Of a stretch of DNA of 52,770 nucleotides, positions 11,718 to 22,857 are shown one piece after another. The notes beneath the pieces are model-generated. The model was given only the letters and a program-made list of their open reading frames with translations, was not told the DNA's origin and did no database searches. The DNA is from Lactarius indigo. Lineage: Eukaryota; Basidiomycota; Agaricomycetes; Russulales; Russulaceae. A program made the position numbers and the translations under genes. The stretch lies in NCBI GenBank assembly GCA_025766275.1, contig JAFKAC010000235.1, positions 1-52,770 of the forward strand, written 5' to 3'. The stretch's first letter is position 1. Each line of letters begins with the position of its first letter.

Positions 11718-12663
11718 CTATCGTTTAAACTCTTCAGTTTTAAACCGCGTCAACTGTTCAGAAAGTTCTCGCCACCGTTCCTGTACGATGGGCATTTTAG
11801 CGATGCTCTCCGGTGCCAAATAACCACGATTTTTCCAATTAGTGTACCATTCTAAACTTGGACTTAGCGATAGTCACATCGAATGCAGTCATGGAGACAC
11901 ACCAATATCCTGGCGACGCGTGGGTGCCGCATCAATACGGTCTGTGCGCCCCTTCACGCAGTCATACAAGGCTAACCGGTTGAAGTATCTGCAAAAAACC
12001 GATCCTCCCAGCTCCTCGACGGCTTTGATGGCGGACTTGGAGGCACGCGACGGTGTTATGTGTATTGGCACTTTGAGGTGTTCTGAGCCCTAGCAACACG
12101 AGTGTTCTAGTCAAGAGACAAAAGAAGGAGAAAAGGTGGCGCACGTTTCCCAAGAGCTTAACTCCATCGTGGGCATTGTGTATGCACCCGCTCAACACCA
12201 GCTCCCTTGCGGTGATGGGTTTTTCAGGGGAGGATACCAATCGCCCTTGCTCAACCCAATGCGCTATCCGATCAAGGTTGACGGGCGCATAAGTTTTGCC
12301 ATTGATACTGCAAACGGTAGGAACGTCACATCTCGCGAATGACGCGACAGCATAACACGCACGAGTTGGTGAAACCCTTCTTAGGGAAAAGCTTGGAGAT
12401 GGTAGTCTGGCCACCCTCGAAACCGGCCTGGGGCTTTCCGTTGCCCGACCGCGCCTTCTGGCCTTTGTGTCCGCGTCCAGAGGTCTTTCCCAGTCCAGAG
12501 CTACGGCCACGACCAACGCGCTTTTGCTTTGGGCGTCATGTGAACATGAAAATCATGAGTCTGAAGGGGGAAAAGGCTCGCTTACTGCTTGTTTAGAACC
12601 CACGGAGGGATGAAGACTGAACAGATGAACGCGCGTGGCAGATCCACGGGCGGTGGCAGACAT
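11718..12663 (-). CDS. MRPL10: Mitochondrial large-subunit ribosomal protein uL15m
   Basis: This is the mitochondrial uL15 homologue (yeast MrpL10), a structural protein of the large mitoribosomal subunit. Five exons (12586-12663, 12363-12526, 12145-12307, 11903-12089, 11718-11851) give 241 residues. Hallmarks are [40 protein letters not shown], the central [46 protein letters not shown] and the late [20 protein letters not shown]. The first 25 residues are Ser/Arg/His-rich with few acids, which fits a mitochondrial targeting sequence. The gene is divergent from the small membrane-protein gene at 12771, with only 107 bases between the start codons. Confidence 0.93.
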
Positions 12664-12770
12664 GGTCACGAGTAAGAGCAAGCGGCCGGCAAAGTCCGGG
12701 AGCAGCAACGCGCACAAATCGAAACTCGCCAACCAGCTCGACCAACTCCGACTGACCTTTTAGCTGTACA
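12664..12770. promoter_or_regulatory. Short divergent promoter between uL15m and the 84-residue protein gene
   Basis: Only 107 bases separate two oppositely oriented start codons. Both products look mitochondrial, so the segment is probably a shared bidirectional promoter. I see no TATA box. Confidence 0.6.
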
Positions 12771-13262
12771 ATGGTGAGCCCGAACGTGTCTATCTACAGG
12801 TACTAGAGAGCTCTGATACGACCCATTTACAAAGGGTGGTGGTGCTAGATATCCCTATCCGAAGGAAGTGTGGACGCCAGCAGGTGCGTCCGGAAAAACA
12901 CCAACTAGTTACACCCTCACATATCTATTCCACTACAGGTGGCTGGTGGACGCGACCGTCAAATTGGAAGGCAAATACCGCCATATTGTTTGCGGGAATA
13001 CTTGGAGTGTCATACGGTGTCTGGACAGTCAGTGCGGACAAAGAGGTAGGCGCTCCTGTTGCATATACTTCCTGCTACATAGGGTAAAATGGCGTCCTTC
13101 TAGTATCGCTATAATGAACCAACCCGTGCCATCCCTTCTATGAGAGTACGTTTAGCGTATCTCACATCTCATCGCCCCGTCCGTGCATCACTAATTTTCT
13201 TTCCGTAGTGGGCCAGGCAATACCAGGGTTCTCAAGGAGGAAAAGAGGACGATAAATTATAG
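12771..13262 (+). CDS. 84-residue single-TM protein, probably mitochondrial inner membrane
   Basis: Five exons (12771-12773, 12835-12883, 12939-13045, 13104-13145, 13209-13262) add to 255 nt. The first coding exon is just the ATG; splicing then gives MGGGARYPYPKEVWTPAGGW. After WWTRPSNWKANT comes one membrane helix (about residues 30-47, ILFAGILGVSYGVW), then a charged segment with PTRAIPSM and a Lys/Asp-rich end. This layout is common to a small conserved fungal family that resembles accessory subunits of respiratory complexes. I do not recognise a named subunit with certainty. Divergent pairing with a mitoribosomal protein supports a mitochondrial role. Confidence 0.8.
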
Positions 13263-13776
13263 TAGCTCTCTCGTTTATTTGCAACCGCTCTCTCAATTTG
13301 ATGCATAACCTTCCTGAGTATATGCGGACTCTACTGCACTTGACCTGTTTGATTGTGACATCTTCGGAGCATGTTCCAACTCCGTAGCCCACACATTACA
13401 TCGGAAAGCCACTCGTCCCATCTTTACATCCTGGCGTACTAATTATAGAACAAGAGCTAATCTGCTGAGGGTGTTGATGATTCAACACCATCAACAGGTG
13501 TCTGGATAAGCACGATACCTGACAGACCTGACCGCGGAGCCGAGTAGCCATGTACGGTGCCGCACGACTTTGGTTATCACCCAATCCGTACTCATTGGTT
13601 TGGGTCAAGCTTCCATCGGTCTGTGTTGTTCAGGATAAATTGAAGTAGCACACGATATGAACATATGTGAACAATCGTGTGAGAATGTACAGCAGATGCC
13701 GGATACACCTATTCAGCCAGATTCTAATCATGCCTACAAACGCCGCACCAGAGCCGGCGGTGATCGGTAGGTCGGC
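13263..13776. other. Convergent intergenic region
   Basis: This holds the 3' flanks of the 84-residue protein gene (+) and the DUF2461 gene (-). I see no supported coding frame or RNA gene. Confidence 0.45.
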
Positions 13777-15510
13777 TCAACTGCTCATCTCATCCGCCTG
13801 CTCTTGATCCTCATCTTCGGCATCGGAGCCTGCGGCCTCTTCTTCCTCATCGCCACCGCCCACACTCATGTAATCATTCATACTATTCGTACTTCCCGAT
13901 CAATGCCACCGTACACCAAAAAAAAACGATGACATACCAATACACAAGAGGCTTGGCTGCTTTTACCACCTCGATCACCGTCTGTCCGAAATTCAAGCTC
14001 AAAACTTCTTCATCGGTAAATTGATGCACAACAACGAATGAGCGGCACTTCAAAAGATCGATCTCCCTGTACCACTTGATTTAGCTTGACTCAAACTATT
14101 CGATGGTAGAAATCCCACTTATGGTCCTTGGCGATACCCTTGGGTGCCGTCTTCAACTCATCGTCCCTCCCAAAAATATTCTGCCGTCCTTTCTTTTCCT
14201 TAGGCGGCGGCTTTGCCGAGCCGAAGTTCTCGACAAAGAGTGGGGCATTGATTATTCGACGTAGACGAGATGAGTTGCGCAGGATATGCGACCGGATGGT
14301 AGCGAGTTCGTTCTTTCCGGGACACCAGGTCCCAGCTGCAAGAAGGCTTTCACCGCCAGGCTTGACTGAAAATGTGATCACGATGGTGAACCGGGAGCCC
14401 ATTATTTGGAAGAGACCGCGCTCACTCATTCTGAAGAACCAAATACACAGACTCAGCACACACTGCAAGAGACAGAGAAGGGTGCAAAACGAGCGTACAT
14501 GTGGTCTAAAGGATGGATATTGGTGAATAGGTCAGTGAACTGAAGCATATAGGGACATACAGCCAGCGAAAATCCCTTTTCTCCCACTCCTCGAGAAGGT
14601 CGCCGAGAAGCTTGTTTTATACGGCGTCTTGTCATTGCTAAATCGAACCTGCACAGTTTCAGCGGCGAGGTAGGCCTCTAGGAGACATGGGAGACATACA
14701 TCTCGGTAGATTCTGTAAATCACGTCCTTTGGTGGTAGTGGCGGAATCTGTGGGTCGACGGTGATAAACAGATCCGTCAATTTTTCTATGAAGAGCCTGA
14801 ACTCGGTCTCAGCTAGACGAAACACGGGCTCTGAGAACATGCGTGACGATCGTCATCAAACTGTAGGCCAATTCCTGGAGAACACACCGTGTAGTCTAAA
14901 CCTAAACCCAGTTCAGTCACATATTGGCCAATAGAACTACTAGCACACTCACCACTCGCGGTCGTTGCACTCTGTTTTTTCAGCTGCGAAAGGAAGTCGA
15001 ATGAGTTTTGAGATATTTGACCTGGAGGAACTGAGGCAAATCGGCGATTCTATCCCTTGATCGTCTCGTCCATTGAGATAGTACGTACCTCTTCCCGTTT
15101 TCGGTGCTTGAACGACTTTCCCAACCAGCTCCTGGCCCTCTTTGAGGTCATTGTCACCCTCTTCTTCGCCTTCGTCACTGTGGATACTTTTACGTCTCTT
15201 GGGAGTGCGACCCTTCACACCGCGTGGCTTGACGGGCGTCGGGCGCTTTCGTTTCCCACCAACACGAGTGGGTCTTGACCCTGGGTCGCTGTCGTCATCC
15301 AGCGCGTCACTGTGCAGTGATTTTTCATCGAAATCGTCGTCTTCCACCAGGTACGCGTCGCTCTCCCCATCGTCTGCGTCATCAGGTCCAGACACAGTTG
15401 TTCCGTCTTCGCTGGGTGGCGGTGACACGTTTTTCTTACGCGGATTGGAATTCTGTCGAGAGATTTCGCTTGATGACTCTGCCGCGTGCTGATTGCGCTC
15501 TGGGAGGCAT
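13777..15510 (-). CDS. DUF2461-domain protein, with apparent frameshifts
   Basis: The N-terminal region is low-complexity and acidic/basic, with a nuclear-localisation-like stretch (GKRKRPTPVKPRGVKGRTPK). The DUF2461 domain follows: PPGQISQNSFDFLSQLKK, PPLPPKDVIYRIYRDV, RFSNDKTPYK, SATFSRSGRKGIFAG, PGGESLLAAGTWCPGKNEL, IRSHILRNSSRLRRII and DDELKTAPKG. The acidic end (DEEEEAAGSDAEDEDQEQAD) stops at 13777. Introns interrupt it at about 14051-14100 and 13888-13940, among others. The ATG at 15508-15510 is out of frame with the long reading by one base near 15490. A second one-base break falls in the A6 run at about 14981-14986, and a third problem lies at the exon junction near 14840-14960. Function is unknown; the family is common in fungi and bacteria. 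Confidence 0.75.
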
Positions 15511-15824
15511 GTCAAGAGGAACTAATTGTTGCGGCGCTGTTCGAGAATGACCATTCGCCTGAAAATGATTATGATATGATACCGTAAGCGTCGGTGTTAA
15601 AATTAACTGGTGATGGTGATTCGGATGACGCTCTAAATCCGCACTAGACTAGCTCCTGTCAAAAAGGGCGCCCGACGCTATCCCGCGATGGGCAAGCCCC
15701 GACACGTGCCTACCCCAGGACGCTTGTTTGAATCACACGGTCGGTGTAAATCGGGACGCGAATATCTCTGCATCGTTTATAAGATGATCTAACTCACCGA
15801 CATCCCATATCATCTATCCCCCCG
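15511..15824. promoter_or_regulatory. Divergent promoter region of DUF2461 and acetyl-CoA synthetase
   Basis: This 314-base region lies between two divergent start codons. It must contain the promoter of the acetyl-CoA synthetase gene. I see no clear TATA box and cannot assign regulator sites. Confidence 0.45.
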
Positions 15825-18188
15825 ATGTCAGATTCCCCAGAGTCAGTCCCCGTCCACCCCGTCGCGCCTCGTCTGAAGAACGGGCCAAAGAAACCGCATG
15901 TCGGACCCTCCATCAAAGAATACAGGGCCGCTCATGCGCAGACAATTGGCCCTAACTCTGATGAGTGGTGGGCGAAGGTATGTCTATGCGCTGATTTTCA
16001 GTGATAATCACTCAGATCATGACAAAGGTTGCCCGCGAAACGCTAGACTGGGACAGGCCTTTCAAGACCGTCAGGGCGGGTGGATTCGAAACAGGTGACA
16101 TTGTCTGGTTCCCTGAAGGCGCCCTGAACGCATCCTACAACTGTGTCGATCGCTGGGCATTCAAACATCCGAACAAGGTGGGTACTTCTCCGATTGGCCT
16201 GATACGACATTCGTACTGAACACTCTTGTGAATGCTTTAGACTGCGATTATCTACGAGGCTGATGAGCCCAACGAAGGCACCGAAATCTCCTACGCCGAA
16301 CTGCTACGCGAGGTCTCTAGACTAGCCAATGTCCTCAAGGGCCTTGGTATCAAAAAAGGCGATACGGTCTCCATCTACCTTCCCATGGTATGGCAAGCCG
16401 TCGCTGCTTTCTTAGCCTGTGCCCGCATCGGTGCTGTCCACTCTGTCGTCTTTGCCGGTTTCTCTGCCGAGTCTCTTCGCGACCGTATCAATGACTGCAA
16501 GAGCCGCGTGGTCCTCACTTCTGACGAAGGGCGCCGTGGTGGGAAGACCATCGCGACCCAGGCCATCGTCGATTCGCACTCAAGCAGTGCCCGCATGTCG
16601 AGCACGTTCTTGTTCTCAGGCGCACTGGGAACGATGTTGCGTGGACGCAAGGTCGTGACAAATGGTGGCATGAGGAGACCGCGCGGGTCCCCAGCTATTG
16701 CCCACCGGCGATCATGTCAGCAGAGGACCCGTTGTTTATTCTCTATGTGAGATATCCGCACGGCCACGCATTTCAATGCGAACCTGAACTCTTTCCAGAC
16801 GTCCGGCTCGACTGGAAAGCCTAAGGGTGTCGTGCACACGACAGGTGGATACCTGCTTGGCGCAGCCTTAACCGTGAAATACGTCTTCGACCTCCACCCG
16901 GATGACAAGTTTGCTTGCATGGCCGATGTTGGTTGGATCACTGGACATTCGTACGTACTTATCCGCCTCACTATCCCCGCCTGTTAACTGATGAGCCTAT
17001 CACAGTTACATCGTTTATGGACCACTCGCGAACGGCGTCACTACTACCGTCTTTGAATCGACCCTGTCTACCCACGCCGTCGCGTTACTGGCAGACCGTC
17101 GAGAAGCACAAATTGACGCAATTTTACTCCGCGCCAACAGCCATCCGCCTCTTACGTCGCCTTGGTGCACATCATGTAGAGAACCACGACTTGAGCTCGT
17201 TGAGGGTTCTTGGTAGCGTGGGTGAGCCGATCAACCCAGAGGCTTGGAACTGGTACAACGAGCACGTGCGGACGCCGCCAGTGTGCTATCGTCGACACCT
17301 TCTGGCAGACCGAGACAGGGAGCATCGTCGTTACCCCGTTCCCTGGTGCGATCGAGACGAAACCGGGTTCGGCAACTGTGCCATTCTTCGGCATTGACCC
17401 CGTTATCCTCGACCCGCAGACAGGAAAGGTACGCTTGTCGATCTCCGTGCATGTTTCTAGGGTTAAATTGCATTCGTAGGAGCTGGTGGGTAACAATGTC
17501 GAGGGAGTGCTTGCTCTGAGAAAACCCGTGGCCATCGATTGCCCGTTCTGTATTCCGAGATCATCAGCGCTACCTAGAAACCTACATGAAGCCTTTCCCT
17601 GGTGTTTTCTACACAGGCGATGGCGCAGCACGTGATTGCAGACGGTTACATTTGGATCAAGGGTCGTGTCGACGGTAAGCGTTGAACTTTATCCTCACTC
17701 TTATTTCAGTACTTACGTAGCACAGACGTCATCAATGTCTCTGGACATCGTCTGTCGACTGCAGAGATCGAATCTGCGCTCATCCTGCATCCTGGTGTCG
17801 CCGAGACCGCCGTCGTTGGCTCTGCTGATGAGCTGACGGGTCAAGCAGTTTACGCGTTCGTCACCCTCAAACCGTAAGTCGCTCTCCCTCCCGAGCGCGC
17901 TTTCCCTATCTAACACATTCCCTTTAGTGAATTCAAATACGACCCGAACGATGAGACAGGGATTTCCAAAGAGCTTGCGCTCCAGGTCCGCAAAGTGATT
18001 GGTCCATTCGCAGCGCCTAAGAAGATCTACATCGTCGTCGACCTCCCCAAGACGCGCTCTGGAAAGATCATGCGTCGTATCATGCGCAGATTGTTGCAGG
18101 CGAAGGTGATCAACTAGGCGATCTCAGCACACTCGCGGAGCCCGGAGTTGTGGATCAGATCAAGACGAAGGTCGCCCAAAGCGTATAG
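15825..18188 (+). CDS. acs1: Acetyl-CoA synthetase, with several apparent one-base indels
   Basis: The enzyme makes acetyl-CoA from acetate, ATP and CoA. Translation opens [20 protein letters not shown]. The usual ACS blocks follow in order: [56 protein letters not shown], the AMP-binding loop [19 protein letters not shown] (about 16799-16855), [62 protein letters not shown] and the catalytic-lysine region [11 protein letters not shown]. Short introns are seen at 15978-16015 and near 16748-16796, 16950-17006 and 17429-17479. The frame breaks near 16575, 17062, 17071, 17269, 17529, 17633 and 18089 by one base each, while residues on both sides stay conserved. If the last break is real, translation would stop at 18117 instead of 18188. 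Gene identity is certain; whether it is intact is not. Confidence 0.9.
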
Positions 18189-18468
18189 CTTTTCGTGACA
18201 AAGTCTCTCTTCTTTCTTCTGATGTGTCTGATCTGAGCATCGAATATCCAACTTAATAGTAGCACGAAGTTTCAAAACTGTCCGGAGAAGTGTATACCAG
18301 GACGCCATCTATGTATTAGGGTACCATGAATAGTAGCGATGTTTTCTCTACGCTGTCACTGACAGCTGTCATCGTTGACATCGCCCAGCGAGCACTGAAA
18401 ACGTCAACGTCCGTCTTCTCTTCCTACCGCCTCCCTCCCCCCGAAATGCAATACTGTGGTACCTCGGA

Positions 18469-19064
18469 TCACCGCGCGCTGCCGCGCACGACATCGGAGT
18501 ACAAAAGAGAGGCTTCTGCGCTCTCGTCGGGTAGAATCTCCCATCCATCTTCGTCAAGTGTTAAGAGCCGACCGTCAATCTCCACGACTTCAAACGCCTC
18601 GCCGTCCGTGGTCTGCGGGGGTGGTCGACGTGTCTTAGCCGGCCGGGCCATTGCAAGCAACGCAGCGCCTGAGGTTGAGCGCGCCGGAGGGACATCCTCC
18701 GTCGTCTCTACTGCCTCGTCTACCTCGTCGTCGTCCTCTGTGTCCGAGTCTCCGCGAACGTGCGAGGCGAGCTCACGGAAGTTGTCGAGATTCCGCCCCG
18801 TGAAGGCGAGCGTCCCGTCATTGCGGAGCTGCTCCTGCAGTCCTGGCCGGTCAAGACGCCGCCAGTGCCGCTGGGATGCAATCTCCTTTGTCTGGGTCTT
18901 GCGCTCCTCGTGGCGCTGTGCGACAGCTGTCAGGACCAGAGGGGGAATGAAATGGATGCGCGGTACGGTACCTCTCTGCCTGCCTTGCGTCGTTGTTTGT
19001 TGGCAAGCTTACGTGAGTCTGCAAGTACTGGAAGTGGTGTAGATGTGGGCGCGGTCATGGTCAT
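18469..19064 (-). CDS. Unrecognised 169-residue basic/acidic protein
   Basis: Two exons (19013-19064 and 18469-18926), joined by an 86-nt GT-AG intron, give 169 residues in one frame. The protein has an N-terminal Thr/Pro segment, a charged helical stretch (QRHEERKTQTKEIASQRHWR), the segment RNDGTLAFTGRNLDNFRELA, an acidic cluster (DSDTEDDDEVDEAVETTED), and the tail VVEIDGRLLTLDEDGWEILP. No signal peptide or membrane helix is seen. I do not recognise the family. The gene is convergent with acetyl-CoA synthetase. The 238-codon frame on the opposite strand is a shadow with no protein-like features. Confidence 0.6.
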
Positions 19065-19489
19065 CGAGATGTATTGGCGGTGAGAGCAAAGGCGAGACAT
19101 GGTGTGTTGTTGTGTAAGAGTGCAGGAAATGCTCGCTGGTTGCGGATGAGAGTAACGACCGGTCCAGTCGGGCATTTATACAATACCGCGAGGCGGGTAC
19201 TATCGTGAGTCATATTGGGGTGATTGGGGTGACGACGAACGTGCTAGCAATCACGACACTGGTCCGTGACTCGAAGCAGCCGAGATTTGAATTGAATGCT
19301 TATGACTCAGATGATAGCGGGCGATACAGAAGCGGTGAGTCAACACTGCTCCCTTGAGGTAACCCTGGCCCGGGTCCTGAGCCTGAGTGAGCACTGCATA
19401 CCCTTGTCAGGTCCATGCTGCTTCTTGTGGTGGTGCTTGCAATAAAACCCGCATTTCGTCTGTTGCTTTATCAGTTATCGACCAACAAC
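19065..19489. other. Upstream region of the unknown 169-residue gene and of decayed family copy
   Basis: The first part is the 5' flank of the minus-strand gene. From about 19390 the sequence becomes recognisable as the single-TM family upstream block (a CTTGTGGTGGTGCTTGC segment and a degenerate TCGACCAACAACTA just before the lost start codon). Nothing else is seen. Confidence 0.5.
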
Positions 19490-20830
19490 TAGTTAATTCC
19501 GTCCCCAAACAAAGAAAAGTCTCTGACCAGCCTCTTTCGCGTAACAGCGAAGCTGGTCCTTCTAAGGTTTCGCCTCCATCTTTTGGCGAGGGTGTTGGGC
19601 ACCTCATCACCAGTATTGACAAAAACCCTGAACCCTTCCCACAAGGTAGGGAGGAGCCCCCCAAATTTACGCCCCATGACGCAGAGCATTGGGTGTCGAA
19701 AAGCGGCGAGATTATCTCCCATGACCACCGTCTTAACAAGACAGTGCGTGGTTGTAGTGGTGGGCACGCGCTCATGCTGTGCGACTACATATTGTCTCTA
19801 TCTCACAGGTGAAGCGCTCTATCATTTCTTGCTCTCACAAGCGGAGACACCTCCGACCTTCCTCATCCACTGCTGCGGCACACATGATGAAAAGCATCCC
19901 CGTCGGGTCGAAAAGACCGACTCAGAGGGTCATAAGTACACGGACACGGAGTATGATACCGAAACTATCACCGATTTTGACTTCACAATCGAACACCAAG
20001 TCCCGCCCCGTGCGACACAGTGGATGGTGAGAGACGAAGAGCCTGCATATTGGGGTAGTATGAGCAAGACAAAGAAACAGGTGCTTCATTCAAGGCGGGG
20101 CAGGTAGAACAGCAATCGCGCAGCCTACCGCCATGGGTCGCGAAGGAGCGGCTTGCCAATTTACCAATTGGTGGGGTCAGCAACCCCGCTGTGTTGATGT
20201 TTCCCAATCCTCCTAGACTCTGCGTCAGTGGGTAGACTATTACTGTCAAAGTCGAAAGATTTTCAAAGAATTTGTATACAGAAAGGTGTCTTCTACATTT
20301 GGAACTGGTTTGGTTGAACTAACGAGTCGTAATAGGTTGTCTACGGTTGGGACCTCAACACCCTCAAGGCTGCCATTCGCCAAACCATCAAGTTTACACA
20401 CTACCACGGTGACCGTGTCCACGTCCAATTACAGTTTAGAAACAGTACAGTGATCGTGCGCCCAGACATGCACATCTCAAATACGTGGATGAAATTCTTG
20501 TTTATCATCACCCTAACTTATCCATATGTATGGTTGTTCCAACACTTGCACCCCCACAGTGGTGGTCGCTGGGAAGTTGGAGGCAGTGCGTATGCACTCA
20601 AACAGTGGGCACAAGTGCCACCCGACGCGCACTGACCACACTGTCCCCAAATCCACAACGGTAGATGGGCCAAAGATACTGATTGGGGAGTGAGAGGGCC
20701 AGTGGTTCAAGAAATGGGAAGGTACGATCAAGCACTTGGTGATTGGGAGAAGGACAGACAAGGCCATGCTGTGCGAGCCTGACGAAGACATCAAAAATCT
20801 ACCAGCAACCAAATTGGATGGTTTTGCTAG
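19490..20830 (+). pseudogene. Decayed copy of the single-TM family gene (array copy 1)
   Basis: The start codon is lost: the position equal to ATG reads AGTTAATTCC at about 19491. Exon 1 is otherwise well preserved (DAEHWVSKSGEIISHDHRLN). A deletion near 19736 disturbs the donor site. Exon 2 lacks part of the region after WGSMSK and has an in-frame TAG at 20232. Exon 3 is readable (IVRPDM, then FIITLTYPYVWLFQHLHP) until a frameshift near 20630, and the normal stop context is altered. Remaining similarity to the intact copy at 26747-28128 is high along the full length, so decay is fairly recent. Confidence 0.85.
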
Positions 20831-21473
20831 TCGCTGGTCTGTGTCCAACAGTGTTAAACTCAGGTCGTAGTCTAACAGCTTGTCATTGCTCTCCTTGATT
20901 AGTTCCATCTACGTTGTGGTATTCATAGTTCAGCTCTGGGCCCCATCATTTGGGACATGCCGTGCCTCCATGGCCCTACACTTCCCATTGCCCCGCCTTC
21001 GAGAGCCCTTTGCATGTTCCCCACTGCCTTTCAGACATTCTTGAATCGACTGAATTGGCTGGGTATGCTATCATGTAATCCTATTGATATGCTACATTTG
21101 TCGCCTAAACCATGGATATCGCGCTCTGCTATTACAAGTCATGATATCGCTCTATACAAGCTTCCGTGTCATGAACGTCTCTAATGTATAAGTGCTATGA
21201 CCTCCTATCTATTCCGTCGGAAAATCCGGTATGCAAGCGGCTTTACTGTAGTACTGTAATATTTCCGAACTGGTACCGTGACCAGATGCATCAACGACCT
21301 CAACTGGGGTGCCACCTGTGCCGGTGATACTATCACACAACTGTTGGGTACATAAATATTGCATGAGCGTCTTTGCCAGGTCCGTTGAGTTGATATAACT
21401 GGTCCCTGCTCTCAGTCTTGCAGGTCAGTCGGTCGCACCTTTCGTCTGTTGCATTCGTCGGCCAACAACTATC
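20831..21473. other. 3' flank of array copy 1 and 5' module of array copy 2
   Basis: The first 150 bases match the downstream flanks of the other family copies (about 22860-22980 and 28130-28260), including a TTGGGACAT segment. From 21098 the upstream module begins (CGCCTAAACCATGGATATCG), leading to the TCGGCCAACAACTATC block just before 21474. Duplication units thus include flanks, not only genes. Confidence 0.6.
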
Positions 21474-22857
21474 ATGTTGACTCCGTCCCTGAGCAGAGAC
21501 CAAGATCCCCAGCAACCTCTATTGTGTAACAGTGAAGCTGGACCTTCTGACCTCCCACCCCCATCCTTTGAAGACGGGCACCTCGTCTTCGATATTGACA
21601 AATTTCCTGAGCCCTTCCTAGAAGGTGGGGAGGATCCCCCCGAGTTTACGCCCTACAAGGCAGAGCATTGGGTGTCAACAATGGCGAAATTATTTCCCAT
21701 GGCTGCCATCTTAATGAAGACGGTACGTGGTGGTGGGCACGCGGTCATGCTGGCAGCTACATCTCATTTCATCCCCACAGGTGAAGCGCTTTATCGTTTC
21801 TTACTCTCACAAGCGGAGACACCTCCGACCTTCCTTGTCCACTGCCGCGTACGTACGCACGATGAAAAGTGTTCCTGTCGTGTTGAAAAGACCGACTTGG
21901 AGGGCCATGAGTACACAGGCACGGTGTTTGACACCAAAACTATCACCGATTTTGACTTCACATTGAGCATCAAGTGCTGCCCCCTGCGACACAGTGGACG
22001 GTGGGAGACAAGAGCCCGCTTATAGGGGTCACATGAGCAAGGAGGTAGGACCTCCCGGAGAAGCACCAAGGAGGACGGCGCCACGATTGACTCATTCGAG
22101 ACATGGCTGGTGGAGCGGCGTTCACATGGCCTACCGCCATGGCTTGCAAAGGAGCGACTTGCCAGTTTCCCGATTAGTACGGTAGCGACCCCATCGACGC
22201 CATGTTCTGTTCTCCAGTCCTCCTGGACATTGCGGCAGTGGGCAGACGATTACTGCCAAAGTCGAAAGATTTTCAAGGAATTCGTATATAGAAAGGTGTG
22301 ATCCACATTTGGGGCTGGTTTAGTTGTCGCACGAACTAACGATTTGTAACAGGTCTTTATGGCTGGGACCTCGACACTCTCGAGGCGGCCATTCATGGAG
22401 CCATCAAGTCTACACGTTATCGCGGTGACCATGTTGAAGTCGAATTCCAGTCCAGAAACAGTATGGTGATCGTGCGTCCAGATATGCGCATCTCGCGAGC
22501 CATCTCAAATCGTGGATCAAGTTCTTGCTCATTATTACACTAATCTATCCATGCATATGGTTGTTCCAACACTTGCACCCCCGCGGTGGTGGTCGCTGGG
22601 AAGTCGGAGGCGGAGCATATGCACTCAAACGGTGGGCACAGTGCCACTCATGCAGCACCTGGCACTGTCCCCAAATCCACGAGACGGTAGATGGGCCAAG
22701 GATACTGATTGGGGAGAGGGAGTGCCAGTGGTTCAAGAAGTGGGAGGGTACGATCAAGCGCTCAGTGATAGGGAGAAGGGTAGACCAGGAGGTATTGCAC
22801 AAACCAGACGAAGACATCAGAAACCTGCCAGCAACCGAATTGGATGGTTTTGAATAG
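21474..22857 (+). pseudogene. Decayed copy of the single-TM family gene (array copy 2)
   Basis: The copy keeps its start (MLTPSLSRDQDPQQPLLCNS) and stop (TGA ATA G context at 22855-22857), but carries a one-base deletion after AEHWVS near 21680. A further shift lies near 21980, where the FDFTIEH region becomes altered, and more follow near 22080, 22505 and 22650. Exon 3 still shows IITLIYPCIWLFQHLHP in one frame. An internal deletion also removes part of the sequence after SFE in exon 1. It is unlikely to give a full-length product. Confidence 0.83.

Noticed and set aside
18326..19042. 238-codon open frame on the plus strand
   Set aside because: Its Ser/Arg-rich translation mirrors the GC bias of the minus-strand 169-residue gene, which has a proper intron and balanced composition.
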